From assembly GCF_015207985.1 (NCBI RefSeq), contig NZ_JADEVV010000017.1, forward strand, positions 1-64,000: a stretch of DNA of 64,000 nt, in the 5' to 3' direction. The translations under genes and the position numbers were made by a program. The notes beneath the pieces were generated by a model that was not told where the DNA came from, made no database searches, and was given only the letters and a program-made list of their open reading frames with translations. Shown here piece by piece: positions 27,007-35,529 of the stretch. How positions within the stretch are numbered: position 1 is the first letter of the stretch; each line of letters opens with the position of its first letter. Origin of the DNA: Synechocystis salina LEGE 00031. Lineage in GTDB: Bacteria; Cyanobacteriota; Cyanobacteriia; Cyanobacteriales; Microcystaceae.

Positions 27007-27144
27007 TTAACGGCGGGAACGGCGATCGTTGACGGGAATGGGAATTAGTTCCGGCTCCGGTTCCCCCTGGGGGCCGAGCAAGCCTTCGATCAACTTCTGG
27101 GCCAGTTCTCTAAGTTTATCGAGCAGTCTTTCTAAATAGTCCAT
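27007..27144 (-). CDS. Candidate 45-residue small protein upstream of aroQ
   Basis: A 45-codon frame beginning ATG and reading MDYLERLLDKLRELAQKLIEG, an amphipathic helix, then a Gly/Pro/Glu linker (LLGPQGEPEPELIPIP) and a basic tail VNDRRSRR. The composition looks like a designed small protein rather than random sequence, and AGGAG stands upstream of the ATG, although with long spacing. It ends 26 bp before aroQ on the same strand. The amphipathic helix suggests membrane-surface or protein binding; the function is unknown. Confidence 0.55.
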   Translation of the reverse strand: MDYLERLLDKLRELAQKLIEGLLGPQGEPEPELIPIPVNDRRSRR

Positions 27145-27494
27145 TACCAAGGACGACTCCTGTGATGATGTCTAACTGAACCCCGACGGAATAAGCACCA
27201 CCAGATCTGTTTAATAAAGTCACAGCTTAAGGTGCTAGCCACAACCCTGGGGCAAAACCCTAGGCAGTGATCCCGGGTCAGACCATATTTGGCCAAGGCT
27301 CAGAATGTATGAGGGGGCCAGGGAAATTTATTTTTAGCCCATGGGAACAGCCTAACACAATTTTTTCGGACAGAGATCCATCAGTTTTTAGCCAATCTTA
27401 ACCATTGACCAGCGATTTTTTGCCAGTCCAAAATGGTTGGAACCGCATGGGGATAACGTATATTGGGGGGTGTCGTTTCGCCCCGGGAGTTGCC
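27145..27494. other. 350-bp intergenic region between the small ORF and mgtE
   Basis: This stretch carries the divergent 5' regions of the small-ORF/aroQ unit and mgtE. Two near-identical blocks, AACCCTGGGG and AAACCCTAGG, lie 12 bp apart near 27242-27265. I see no convincing -35/-10 pair, no tRNA and no riboswitch; an M-box-type magnesium riboswitch was looked for and not recognised. Confidence 0.5.
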
Positions 27495-28886
27495 ATGACA
27501 GAGGTCACTACGACTGTTCGACTCAATCCTGACCGAGAAGAATTACAAGGATTAGTGCGGGCCCAGATTGAAACTCTCCTCGAAACTTCCCAATTCGATG
27601 CGGCTAAAACCATTCTTACCCCTGTGCAACCGGCGGATATTGCCGATGTCATTGAGTCTCTCCCCAGTCGGCTCCAGGTACTTGCCTTTCGCTTACTCTC
27701 CAAAAATGAGGCGATCGATGTTTATGAACATTTAGCCCCCCCGGTGCAGGAATCCCTCCTGGAGGATTTTAAACATCCTGAAGTACTGGAAATTTTTAAC
27801 CAAATGTCCCCCGACGACCGGGTGAGATTATTGGATGAGCTTCCGGCCAAAGTGGTAAGGCAACTGTTTAAGCACCTCAGCAACGAAGAACGCAAAGCCA
27901 CCTCCCTGCTGTTAGGCTATAAACCGGAAACCGCTGGTCGGATTATGACCACGGAATATGTTTCCCTCAAGGAAGATTACACCGCCAGCCAAGCCCTAGA
28001 CCGCATCCGCCACATTGCCACCAGCTTTGAAACTATTTACGTTCTCTACGTCACCGATGATTCCCGTCGTCTCACCGGCACCCTTTCCCTGCGTAATTTG
28101 GTCATGGCTAGGCCGGAGGAGTATATTGCCCAAATTATGGTACCTGATGTGGTTTCCGTCCACACCAACACGGACCAGGAGGAGGTGGCCCGCACCATCC
28201 AGCACTACGACTTTTTGGCGGTGCCCGTGGTGGACTCGGAGCAAAGACTAGTGGGCATTGTCACTGTGGACGATGTGATTGATATTTTGGAGGAAGAAGC
28301 AACGGAGGATATCTATACCGCTGGGGGAGTGCAATCCCAGGGGGATGACTATTTTAAAAGCAGTTTAATGACTGTGGCCCGGAAGCGGGTGGTGTGGTTA
28401 TTTATTCTTTTAATCACCAATACCCTCACCAGTCAGGTGATTCACTCCCAAGAGGATGTGTTGCAAAAAACTATTACGTTGGCGGCCTTTATTCCCTTGC
28501 TCATTGATGCGGGGGGCAATGTGGGGGCTCAATCTTCCACGGTGGTCATCCGGGGCTTAAATACGGAGGATGTACGACTGACCCAAGTTTTACCGGTAAT
28601 TGTCAGGGAAGGGGGAGCCGGCGCTTTATTAGGCTTGATGCTGGGTATTGTGGTAACGGTGTGGGCCTATTTTCTCCAAGGGGATTGGTTGGTGGCCATT
28701 ACGGTGGGCAGTAGTTTATTCATTATTTCTCTGTTGGCGGCCTTTGCGGGGGGCGGCTTACCCTTTTTGTTTAAGTCAATGAAGCTAGATCCGGCTTTGA
28801 TGTCGGCTCCTTTTATCACTACGGCGGTGGATGTGTTGGGGGTGGCTATTTACCTGCTCATTGCCCGCTCTTTGTTGGGAATTTAG
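27495..28886 (+). CDS. mgtE: Magnesium transporter MgtE
   Basis: A 463-residue magnesium channel. The cytoplasmic N domain (about 15-130) includes LPSRLQVLAFRLLSKNEAIDVYEHL and the MSPDDRVRLLDELPAKVV repeats. Tandem CBS domains (about 135-260) are visible as IMTTEYVSLKEDYTASQAL and IMVPDVVSVHTNTDQEEVA, VPVVDSEQRLVGIVTVDDVIDI. Five C-terminal helices (about 290-463) contain the family pore sequence PLLIDAGGNVGAQSS and DP-LMSAPFITTAVDVLG. The ATG at 27495 follows CGGGAG; the frame is open to 27405 but not conserved there. The MgtE mechanism uses the N and CBS domains to sense cytosolic magnesium. Matches slr1216. Confidence 0.95.
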   Translation: MTEVTTTVRLNPDREELQGLVRAQIETLLETSQFDAAKTILTPVQPADIADVIESLPSRLQVLAFRLLSKNEAIDVYEHLAPPVQESLLEDFKHPEVLEIFNQMSPDDRVRLLDELPAKVVRQLFKHLSNEERKATSLLLGYKPETAGRIMTTEYVSLKEDYTASQALDRIRHIATSFETIYVLYVTDDSRRLTGTLSLRNLVMARPEEYIAQIMVPDVVSVHTNTDQEEVARTIQHYDFLAVPVVDSEQRLVGIVTVDDVIDILEEEATEDIYTAGGVQSQGDDYFKSSLMTVARKRVVWLFILLITNTLTSQVIHSQEDVLQKTITLAAFIPLLIDAGGNVGAQSSTVVIRGLNTEDVRLTQVLPVIVREGGAGALLGLMLGIVVTVWAYFLQGDWLVAITVGSSLFIISLLAAFAGGGLPFLFKSMKLDPALMSAPFITTAVDVLGVAIYLLIARSLLGI

Positions 28887-28896
28887 GGTCTGGTGC

Positions 28897-30084
28897 TTAC
28901 CAATGGACTGTTTGCCTCTCCTGCACCACCCGTTCGTAAATAGCGGCGGTTTCTCCGGCTAGCTTAGACCAATTGAATCGTATGCCCAAATCCTCATAGG
29001 CCGCTTCCACCAATTGTTTGGCTAGGGAAGGATTGGAGAGAATTTCCAGGATGCCATAGGCGAGGGAGTCGGGATTGTTGGTTTGGGTAACTATGCCCGT
29101 GCTATGGTGACGCACCACTTCTGCCAACCCGCCGGTATTGGATACCACCACTGGCACCCGGGCGGCAAAGCTTTCCAGGGCGACAATGCCAAAGGGCTCG
29201 TACAAACTGGGAAAAACGGCACAGTCGGCAATGGTTTGGAATTTATCTAAATCTTCGTCGGACATGAAGCCGGTGAAAAAGCAATGTTCCCAAATGCCTA
29301 AGTTCCAGGCTAACTGCTTGAGGCGATCGGTGTTGCCCCCACCGATGATGACGAATTTTACCTGATTGTTTAGGGATTCTAAGACTTGGGGAGCGGCGGT
29401 TAATAGAACAGAAATGCCTTTCTCATAGGTCATGCGGCCGACGTAGTAAACAATTTTTTCCCCGTCTCTGGCAAATTTACGGCGAAAGTTTGGGTAATCA
29501 AAGCCTGGGCGGCGGTGCTTTTTTTCGGGGCGGATGCCATTGTAAATTACGTCAATTTTGTCCCAGGGGGTACCAAAGGCCCTTTCTAGCTCGTGGCGCA
29601 TGTAGTTACTGCAAACGATTACTCGCCAACCGTTGTAAATCAGAATCCCTTCTTTGCCGGCAATGTAGCGTTGGGTGTCGTTGTACAGTCCGTTATAGCG
29701 CCCGTATTCGGTGGCATGGATAGTTACCACTAGGGGAATTTTGCCATAGTGCTTGAGGTTGATGGCCGCATCTCCCACCAACCAATCATGGGCGTGGACG
29801 ACGTCAAATTTTTCCTTTTGCCGGAGTAGTTCTTGCCCTTGGTGTTCCATGGCATGGTTCATGTTATCCACCCAATGGAAAAAGTCGTTGCTGGGGGGCA
29901 CTGGTACCCGATAGACGTGAATGCCATCTACCATTTCCTGGGGTAAGCTTTCCTCTGTGGCCACCGTGATTAGGTGGATTTCATAGCCCTGCTGAACCAA
30001 TTCCGGGTAGAGTTCTGCCACATGGCGAGCAATGCCACCGACAATGCGGGGGGGGAATTCCCAAGCTAGCACCAGAATTTTCAT
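28897..30084 (-). CDS. GT4-family glycosyltransferase (GT-B fold)
   Basis: A 395-residue retaining glycosyltransferase related to starch/glycogen synthase-like and hexosyltransferases. The start is set at MKILVLAWEFPPRIVGGIARHV, the conserved N-terminus; an open frame to 30153 is ignored. Motifs are HAHDWLV in the acceptor half, GRMTYEKGISVLL in the hinge and the nucleotide-sugar EX7E motif in PSLYEPFGIVALESF. A class assignment to UDP- or ADP-glucose is not possible by eye. It lies 10 bp from the 3' end of mgtE (convergent) and is divergent from the DUF1868 gene. I recall its 6803 homologue as sll1971, which would not be next to slr1216. Confidence 0.88.
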   Translation of the reverse strand: MKILVLAWEFPPRIVGGIARHVAELYPELVQQGYEIHLITVATEESLPQEMVDGIHVYRVPVPPSNDFFHWVDNMNHAMEHQGQELLRQKEKFDVVHAHDWLVGDAAINLKHYGKIPLVVTIHATEYGRYNGLYNDTQRYIAGKEGILIYNGWRVIVCSNYMRHELERAFGTPWDKIDVIYNGIRPEKKHRRPGFDYPNFRRKFARDGEKIVYYVGRMTYEKGISVLLTAAPQVLESLNNQVKFVIIGGGNTDRLKQLAWNLGIWEHCFFTGFMSDEDLDKFQTIADCAVFPSLYEPFGIVALESFAARVPVVVSNTGGLAEVVRHHSTGIVTQTNNPDSLAYGILEILSNPSLAKQLVEAAYEDLGIRFNWSKLAGETAAIYERVVQERQTVHW

Positions 30085-30364
30085 GGCTGTGACCAATTTT
30101 TGTGAGTGCATGGAGGGGAAGACGGCGATCGGGGCCATTGGTGTCGTGGGCACTCTAAAACATTATGCGCAATCTTGGCGTGGTCATACTGCCGAATTTT
30201 CCCCTAGGGATAATGAAATCATGGATTTTGGCCACTGCAATGGGCTTTTTAGCTCCTGCCTAACCGCTGAAAACCTGGAAAGATCGACACTAAATGTCCA
30301 GAGATTCCACCCAGCCAGTAAACTTGCCATAGGAACTTTTTCAATCTGTGTCAGGGAGGCGAGT

Positions 30365-31141
30365 GTGGACGATACTTACCAAGGCTATATTAATCGGGTG
30401 GCGCCCCAAACCTTGGCGATCGCCTACGAGCAACAATTGGTCAATGCCCAGGGTTCACCTAAGTTTGACCAAGGGCAACCGGTACCTTTTCCTGGCTTCA
30501 GTGTGGTAACGCCGATCGCCGCCGATGATCAAATCAATCAAAGCTTTTATGGCCATCTAACCACTGTGCAGGGCCAGGTGGGGGAAATTTTGGGGGAGAG
30601 TTTGGTGGCAGTGCCCCCGCCTAGTTTGCATCTCACAGTGGCGGATTTAATTTGGGACGGCCCCTACCAGGCCCTCCGTCGCCATAACCCAGATTTTGAA
30701 AAACAACTCTGTAGCTGTTTACAACATTCCTTTGCTGATCATCAACATCAGTCAGGGCAATACACCGGCTGTCATTGGCAGGTGCTGGGATTGTTAGTGT
30801 TGCCCCGTTCCCTGGGGGTGGTTTTGGTGCCCCAACGGGAGGCGGATTATGAACCGATGCTCAAAGTAAGAAGAGCCATTTTCCAAAATCCCACCCTGAT
30901 CGGTTTGGGTATTGAGCAGCAATACCGTTACACCGCCCACATCACCCTTGGTTACTTCGACCCGGCGATCGAGAAGTTAGCAGACCCAATTGGGGTTAGT
31001 GAGCAGCTGGCCGCCGTTAATGACCGCTGGATTGGCCGTGACCCTCAAATTCTGGATATTCATAGCATTGAACTGCGTTATTTCAGTGATATGACCCAAT
31101 TTACTCGCCATGATCACTATCCGGTGTTGAGGGCCAGCTAG
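30365..31141 (+). CDS. DUF1868 (2H-phosphoesterase-like) protein
   Basis: A 258-residue protein. GTG 30365 is chosen because GGGAGG stands 5 nt upstream; the frame runs back to 30032 into the glycosyltransferase gene and is not credible there. Two HxT-type motifs, HLTVADL and HITLGYF, mark the 2H phosphoesterase fold, in which the His residues act on 2',3'-cyclic or similar phosphoesters. The family's substrate is unknown. The overall reading TPIAADDQINQSFYGHLTTVQGQVGEILGESLVAVPPPSLHLTVADLIWDG fits DUF1868. Confidence 0.75.
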   Translation: MDDTYQGYINRVAPQTLAIAYEQQLVNAQGSPKFDQGQPVPFPGFSVVTPIAADDQINQSFYGHLTTVQGQVGEILGESLVAVPPPSLHLTVADLIWDGPYQALRRHNPDFEKQLCSCLQHSFADHQHQSGQYTGCHWQVLGLLVLPRSLGVVLVPQREADYEPMLKVRRAIFQNPTLIGLGIEQQYRYTAHITLGYFDPAIEKLADPIGVSEQLAAVNDRWIGRDPQILDIHSIELRYFSDMTQFTRHDHYPVLRAS

Positions 31142-31294
31142 GGGCTGGAGATAGACTTTTAGACCGCGGTCAATGCATAAATTTTCTCTGGTTAATATGG
31201 AGAGTGTACAGGGCCAATTTGTGGCTTATGGGGATACTTTTCTTCGGATTTATCGCTTTCTATGGGTAATGGGAAAGAAGTTTTCTGTTAATTG

Positions 31295-31636
31295 ATGGGA
31301 GTGTTTACCAAAATGTTCAAGTTACTTGTCCGTGGTTATGCTACACCTTTGGGCTTAACTGCTCTGTTTGGCCTATTTACCTCCTTGGCGATCGCCGTTC
31401 CAGTGGAAGCCCAGGGACAAAATAGTTTTGAAAATTACCGCCAGCAATGTCTCCGTCGGGTGGAACAAGCCGGTATCAAGGGGGCGGCGGCCCAGGAAAT
31501 GTGTAATTGCACAATTAATAAGTTCAAGCAAAAGTACTCCATAACGGAATTTACCAAGCTTGTGCAACAGTCCGAAACCAATAAGGCGATCGCCAGACAA
31601 TTGGCGGAAGTAGGGGAAGAATGCTTGTACGAATAG
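31295..31636 (+). CDS. Small secreted protein, function unknown
   Basis: A 113-residue protein with an N-terminal signal peptide (basic start, hydrophobic PLGLTALFGLFTSLAIAVPV, cleavage probably after VEA). The mature part is about 75 residues, mostly helical, with three to four cysteines (QCLRR, MCNCT, ECLYE) that may form disulfides in the periplasm. The layout with CxC and spaced Cys resembles small cyanobacterial periplasmic proteins of unknown function. ATG 31295 is chosen; ATG 31313 is also possible and has GGAG upstream. It ends 37 bp before the convergent lipase gene. Confidence 0.65.
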   Translation: MGVFTKMFKLLVRGYATPLGLTALFGLFTSLAIAVPVEAQGQNSFENYRQQCLRRVEQAGIKGAAAQEMCNCTINKFKQKYSITEFTKLVQQSETNKAIARQLAEVGEECLYE

Positions 31637-31673
31637 GGGGGCCTAGGGGAAATTCCAATAATTCCCGCTTCAC

Positions 31674-32282
31674 TCAGGTCAAAGGTTTAGCCAAAGCCAG
31701 GGCCACCTCTGCTAAACAACGGGCATCCGATACCATCCAGGCATGGACTAGCACGGGCAAAATAATTTCTCGGCCAATTTCTAAATGGGAACTGCTGGGG
31801 GGCAAAATCATCAGGTCAAAGGGAGTCCAAATCACCGTCACCTGGAGTCCCGCCAGTAACTCGCAACAATCTCGGTTTAAATCCCGCAAAAAATCACTCT
31901 GCCAGGCCATTTCCCTCACTCCTTGGTAGGGCAAACTATAGCCCAGGAGGGTGCCTTGGTTGGGGGCGGAAATAGTGATGTAGCGCCTGACCCGTTCTAC
32001 GCCCCCGAGACGCTGTAAGTAATAACGAGTTACTAATCCCCCCATGCTAAAGCCAATTAAATCCACTGGTTGCTGGGGCGCAAATTTTTGATCGATATAT
32101 TGCTGTACTTGGGTTGCTAGCACGGCAAGGGAAGCACTGCCATCGTTGGGCTCTAAATCTAGGCAATGGACCGACCAACCTCCCTGGGTCAAAAAGTCCG
32201 CCATCGTTGCAAACTTGGCCCTAGTGTCGTAAATGCCATGGACTAAAACAACGGGATGACGGTCTGGGACTTCTGCTACCAC
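31674..32282 (-). CDS. Alpha/beta-hydrolase, triacylglycerol lipase-like
   Basis: A 202-residue hydrolase starting at GTG 32282. The oxyanion motif is PVVLVHGIYDTR and the nucleophile elbow GFSMGG (Ser). The acid is probably in WTPFDLMILP, and the final His in LPVLVHAWMV. It is a compact lipase or esterase without signal peptide, like the LipA-type enzymes that are suspected to process galactolipids. It starts 6 bp after the pmgA stop, so it is translated from the same message. Corresponds to sll1969, which in PCC 6803 has been described as a lipase gene. Confidence 0.88.
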   Translation of the reverse strand: MVAEVPDRHPVVLVHGIYDTRAKFATMADFLTQGGWSVHCLDLEPNDGSASLAVLATQVQQYIDQKFAPQQPVDLIGFSMGGLVTRYYLQRLGGVERVRRYITISAPNQGTLLGYSLPYQGVREMAWQSDFLRDLNRDCCELLAGLQVTVIWTPFDLMILPPSSSHLEIGREIILPVLVHAWMVSDARCLAEVALALAKPLT

Positions 32283-32288
32283 TAGGTT

Positions 32289-32903
32289 CTACAAACTCAG
32301 AAAACGGTAGCTTTCGCTGAAGAAGCGTTTAATTGCATTTTGACTAGTTCCCTGGGGCCGCCGTTTAATTTTCTTGCTCAGGCGCAAACGGGTGCCATCT
32401 TCATTCCAATGGACTTGGTCAAAAATTTGCATCAAAATGCCTAACCCCCGGCCATTCTCCGACTCATCGGGGGGAAACCAGGGGCTCACACAATTGGGGC
32501 AATCAAGCACTACCTGGGGGCAAGGACAGGGACGATCAAACCCCATGCCCTGGTCGGTGATGATCCAACAATAACCCCGGGCGGATTGGCGGTATTCCAC
32601 TGTGATGGACTTGCTTGGGTTGAGGGCGTTGCCATGGGTGGCAGCATTGACTAAAGCCTCCTGTAACCCCAGCCTGACCTCGTTGTGCAGAGGCTTGGGC
32701 ACAGAATTGAGCAATAAATCAAGGATGGGATAAAGATAGAGGGTTGAGGAAAAACTGATTTTTTGCCAATGGGATTGCCTGTGGGGAAAATTAATGTTTA
32801 GCAAACGCTCCACCTCACACTGGACTAGTAGCAATCTAACAGTACTGACTTTGACCATTATACTCGATCGCCTGGGTGGTCTGAATGTGCCTGCCGCTAC
32901 CAT
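32289..32903 (-). CDS. pmgA: PmgA, anti-sigma/histidine-kinase-like regulator
   Basis: A 204-residue protein with a GHKL ATPase domain of the RsbW/SpoIIAB type: N-box EALVNAATHGN, G1 DQGMGFD, G2 GRGLGILMQIF. In PCC 6803 PmgA (sll1968) is needed for photomixotrophic growth and for reducing photosystem I content under high light. The start at 32903 is chosen because it gives 204 residues and leaves 20 bp from the upstream methyltransferase stop; an internal ATG at 32858 gives 189. Cysteines cluster in the loop PCPCPQVVLDCPNC, which is unusual for RsbW proteins and might bind a metal. Confidence 0.92.
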   Translation of the reverse strand: MVAAGTFRPPRRSSIMVKVSTVRLLLVQCEVERLLNINFPHRQSHWQKISFSSTLYLYPILDLLLNSVPKPLHNEVRLGLQEALVNAATHGNALNPSKSITVEYRQSARGYCWIITDQGMGFDRPCPCPQVVLDCPNCVSPWFPPDESENGRGLGILMQIFDQVHWNEDGTRLRLSKKIKRRPQGTSQNAIKRFFSESYRFLSL

Positions 32904-32923
32904 AACCCCTAGAAAATCTTTGG

Positions 32924-34315
32924 TTAACCATTGACTGCTTGGAGAATCACTGCACACTCCACATGGGCCGTTTGGGGGAAAAAGTCGCAACCTTGAACCC
33001 AGGTAATTTCATAGGAGCCCTCAGCACAGAGGAGTTTCAAATCCCTTGCTAGGGTAGGGGGCTGACAACTGATATAGGCAATTTTCCCTGGGCGCTGTTG
33101 GACAATTTCCCTGAGCACCTCTGGGTTACACCCCTTACGGGGAGGGTCGAGGAGCAAAATATCTGGAATATTTGACAGGGTGGGTAAAACAGTTTCCACC
33201 GTACCAGCTAAAAAGTCCACGTTGGTAATCTGGTTCATCTCAGCATTGCGTTGTCCTTGCTGCACCGAGTCTTGATTGACCTCAATGGCGATCGCCTGAC
33301 GAACTTGGCGGGCTAGGGGGAGGGTGAAAGTGCCCACACCGGCATAGGCATCCACCAACAATTCTGTGCCTTGTAAATTTAATGCTTGCTGCAGCCGAGT
33401 TAACAATAGCTCCGCCGCCTCACTATTGACCTGAAAGAATGTATTCGCCCCCAGGCTAAAGCTTAAATCGGCAAACTTTTCTCGGCAGGTGCCCCGCCCC
33501 GCAATCACTATGGTTTCTTCGCCAAAAATGCGGTTGTTAGGTTCTGGCTGAATGTTTAAACAAATGCCGCCTAAATCAGGATAACGCTCCAACCATTCCC
33601 CGGCTTGCTCTTCCAAATCCGGTAAACCTTTATGGGCGGAAATTAGGGTCAGCAACATTTCCCCGGTACGGTGGCCAATGCGTAGGCTTAAATGGCGTAG
33701 TTTGCCCTGTTTTTTCTCTTCATCGTAGATAGACCAACCGCGATTTTCAATATCTTTCTTCACCTCCGTCAACAATAAATTCAGGCGATCGTCCTGGACG
33801 GGACATTGGTTAATATTTACCAAACGATGGCTGCCTTTGCGGTAATAACCAGCTTGCACCTGGCCGGTTTTGGAGCGAGCCAGGGGATAGGTGGCTTTGT
33901 TGCGGTAACCCAAACTAGCGGGGGACTGTAACATGGGTTCCAGAGGTAAAGCGGTGAAACCACCAATGCGCTCCAGGGCATCAATAATCTGTTGCTGTTT
34001 ACTTTCTACTTGGAATTGATAATCCAGATGTTGCCATTGGCAGCCGCCACATTTGTCCGCCACAATGCAAGACGGTCGGGTGCGCTGGGGGGAAGGCTCT
34101 AAAATTTTGAGCAGTTGGGCCAGGGCATAATTTTTCTTGACCCGCATCAGTCTGACTTCCAGGCGATCGCCGGGGGCCGTGTCGGGCACAAATACCACCC
34201 TGTCATCGAAGCGGCCGATACCTTCTCCCTGGTGATTGAGGCCGGTAATGGTCAATTCCACTACGGCCCCCTGTTGCCAAAGAGGACTAGTGGAGAAATT
34301 ATTACTCTGGATCAT
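32924..34315 (-). CDS. 23S rRNA (uracil-5-)-methyltransferase, RlmD/RumA family
   Basis: A 463-residue SAM-dependent methyltransferase. It has an N-terminal TRAM domain (about 12-70, LTITGLNHQGEGIGR), iron-sulfur cysteines in CIVADKCGGCQWQHL, and a Rossmann methyltransferase domain with VDAYAGVGTFTLPL, LLLDPPRKGC and the catalytic Cys in ISCQPPTLARD. Such enzymes form 5-methyluridine in 23S rRNA. pmgA and the lipase follow on the same strand at 20 and 6 bp, suggesting a three-gene operon. Matches sll1967. The exact target uridine cannot be given. Confidence 0.92.
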   Translation of the reverse strand: MIQSNNFSTSPLWQQGAVVELTITGLNHQGEGIGRFDDRVVFVPDTAPGDRLEVRLMRVKKNYALAQLLKILEPSPQRTRPSCIVADKCGGCQWQHLDYQFQVESKQQQIIDALERIGGFTALPLEPMLQSPASLGYRNKATYPLARSKTGQVQAGYYRKGSHRLVNINQCPVQDDRLNLLLTEVKKDIENRGWSIYDEEKKQGKLRHLSLRIGHRTGEMLLTLISAHKGLPDLEEQAGEWLERYPDLGGICLNIQPEPNNRIFGEETIVIAGRGTCREKFADLSFSLGANTFFQVNSEAAELLLTRLQQALNLQGTELLVDAYAGVGTFTLPLARQVRQAIAIEVNQDSVQQGQRNAEMNQITNVDFLAGTVETVLPTLSNIPDILLLDPPRKGCNPEVLREIVQQRPGKIAYISCQPPTLARDLKLLCAEGSYEITWVQGCDFFPQTAHVECAVILQAVNG

Positions 34316-34383
34316 CGAAAATTGGTTCCAATACTTGCACGGCCTTAATTACAGCCATTGTATCTTGCCATTACTTTCTTCCC

Positions 34384-35454
34384 CTACAACAAATTTTCGT
34401 ACTGCGGTTGGGATTGTAATTGTTTGAGTAAACCCTTAATGTCCTGGGTCTGGTCTTTGGGAACCACCAGGGTGACATTGCCTTCTCGCACAATCACCAC
34501 ATCTTTTAAACCGATGGTGGCAATTACCTGGTCCTCATCACTGGCGTAAACAATACAGCCCTGGCTATGCAAGTTGACATGGTTGCCCAAGTCCACATTG
34601 GCCTCGGCTTCGGGAAACAGTCGCTCCAACGCATTCCAATCCCCCAAATCGTCCCAACCAAAATTGGCCGGCAGAACCGAGGCTAATTGGGTTTTTTCCA
34701 TCAAGACATAGTCAATACTTTTCTTTTCTAATGTTGGATAAGCAGCCGCTCCGTGGGCTTTTAACGCAGTGAGTAATTGAGGGGCATGGTTAGCGAACTC
34801 CCCTAGTACCACCCCGGCGCGGAAAATGAACATGCCACTATTCCAACTAAACTTACCGCTGTCCACAAAGGCCTGGGCTGTGGCTCGGTCGGGCTTTTCG
34901 GTAAAACGGTTCACTTGATACACCGGCAGGTTGCCCATTTCCCGTTGCAATACGCCTTGTTCAATATATCCATAACCAGTGGCCGGGCCATGGGGCTTAA
35001 TACCGAGGGTGACAATGGCGTCCTCTTCCTGGGCGTAGGCGATCGCCGCAGCCAAGGTTTGCTCATAGGCGGCTTGGTCTTTAATCCAGTGGTCAGCGGG
35101 GAAAAAACCAATGATGGCATCCTCCCCATAGCGTTGGGCAATTGCCAAGCTAGCCCAGGCCACAGCGGGGGCCGTGTCTTTTCCTTCCGGCTCCACCAGA
35201 CAATTTTCCTTGGGCAATGAAGGCAATTGGGCCAAAACCCCCTCCGCAATGGGGGCCGCCGTAATTACCCATAAATTTTCCCAGCCCCCGGCCAAGGGTA
35301 GTAATCGTTGGGCTGTGGCCTGTAGCAAACTGACCCCGGAACCATCCAGGGACAAAAATTGTTTAGGCCGTTGCTTACGGCTGAGGGGCCAAAACCTTTC
35401 TCCTTTGCCACCGGCAAGAATTACGGGAATGAAAACGGAGGATGATGGGGTCAT
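34384..35454 (-). CDS. Mannose-1-phosphate guanylyltransferase
   Basis: A 356-residue nucleotidyltransferase that makes GDP-mannose from mannose-1-phosphate and GTP. The signature LAGGKGERFWPLSR with K-PKQFL, the FFPADHWI metal site, GYGYIEQG, NRFTEKPD and WNSGMFIFR are all present. It lacks the C-terminal cupin isomerase domain of bifunctional ManC. GDP-mannose feeds capsule, S-layer glycan and glycolipid synthesis. ATG 35454 is preferred over TTG 35463. The neighbours are RlmD and a penicillin-binding protein, so the context does not show which glycan it serves. I do not recall a 6803 locus tag for this exact form in this place. Confidence 0.9.
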   Translation of the reverse strand: MTPSSSVFIPVILAGGKGERFWPLSRKQRPKQFLSLDGSGVSLLQATAQRLLPLAGGWENLWVITAAPIAEGVLAQLPSLPKENCLVEPEGKDTAPAVAWASLAIAQRYGEDAIIGFFPADHWIKDQAAYEQTLAAAIAYAQEEDAIVTLGIKPHGPATGYGYIEQGVLQREMGNLPVYQVNRFTEKPDRATAQAFVDSGKFSWNSGMFIFRAGVVLGEFANHAPQLLTALKAHGAAAYPTLEKKSIDYVLMEKTQLASVLPANFGWDDLGDWNALERLFPEAEANVDLGNHVNLHSQGCIVYASDEDQVIATIGLKDVVIVREGNVTLVVPKDQTQDIKGLLKQLQSQPQYENLL

Positions 35455-35529
35455 AGGGAGCAAAATTAGCTAGCCGGGCATTTTCAACGCCTAGGATACA
35501 ACGGCGGCAATGCCCTTAGGTTGCAACGG

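Noticed and set aside
27145-27494. Magnesium riboswitch upstream of mgtE
   Set aside because: No M-box-like conserved blocks could be recognised; M-boxes are mainly from Firmicutes.
30032-30364. Long N-terminal extension of the DUF1868 protein
   Set aside because: The frame enters the opposite glycosyltransferase start region; GGGAGG before GTG 30365 gives a better start.
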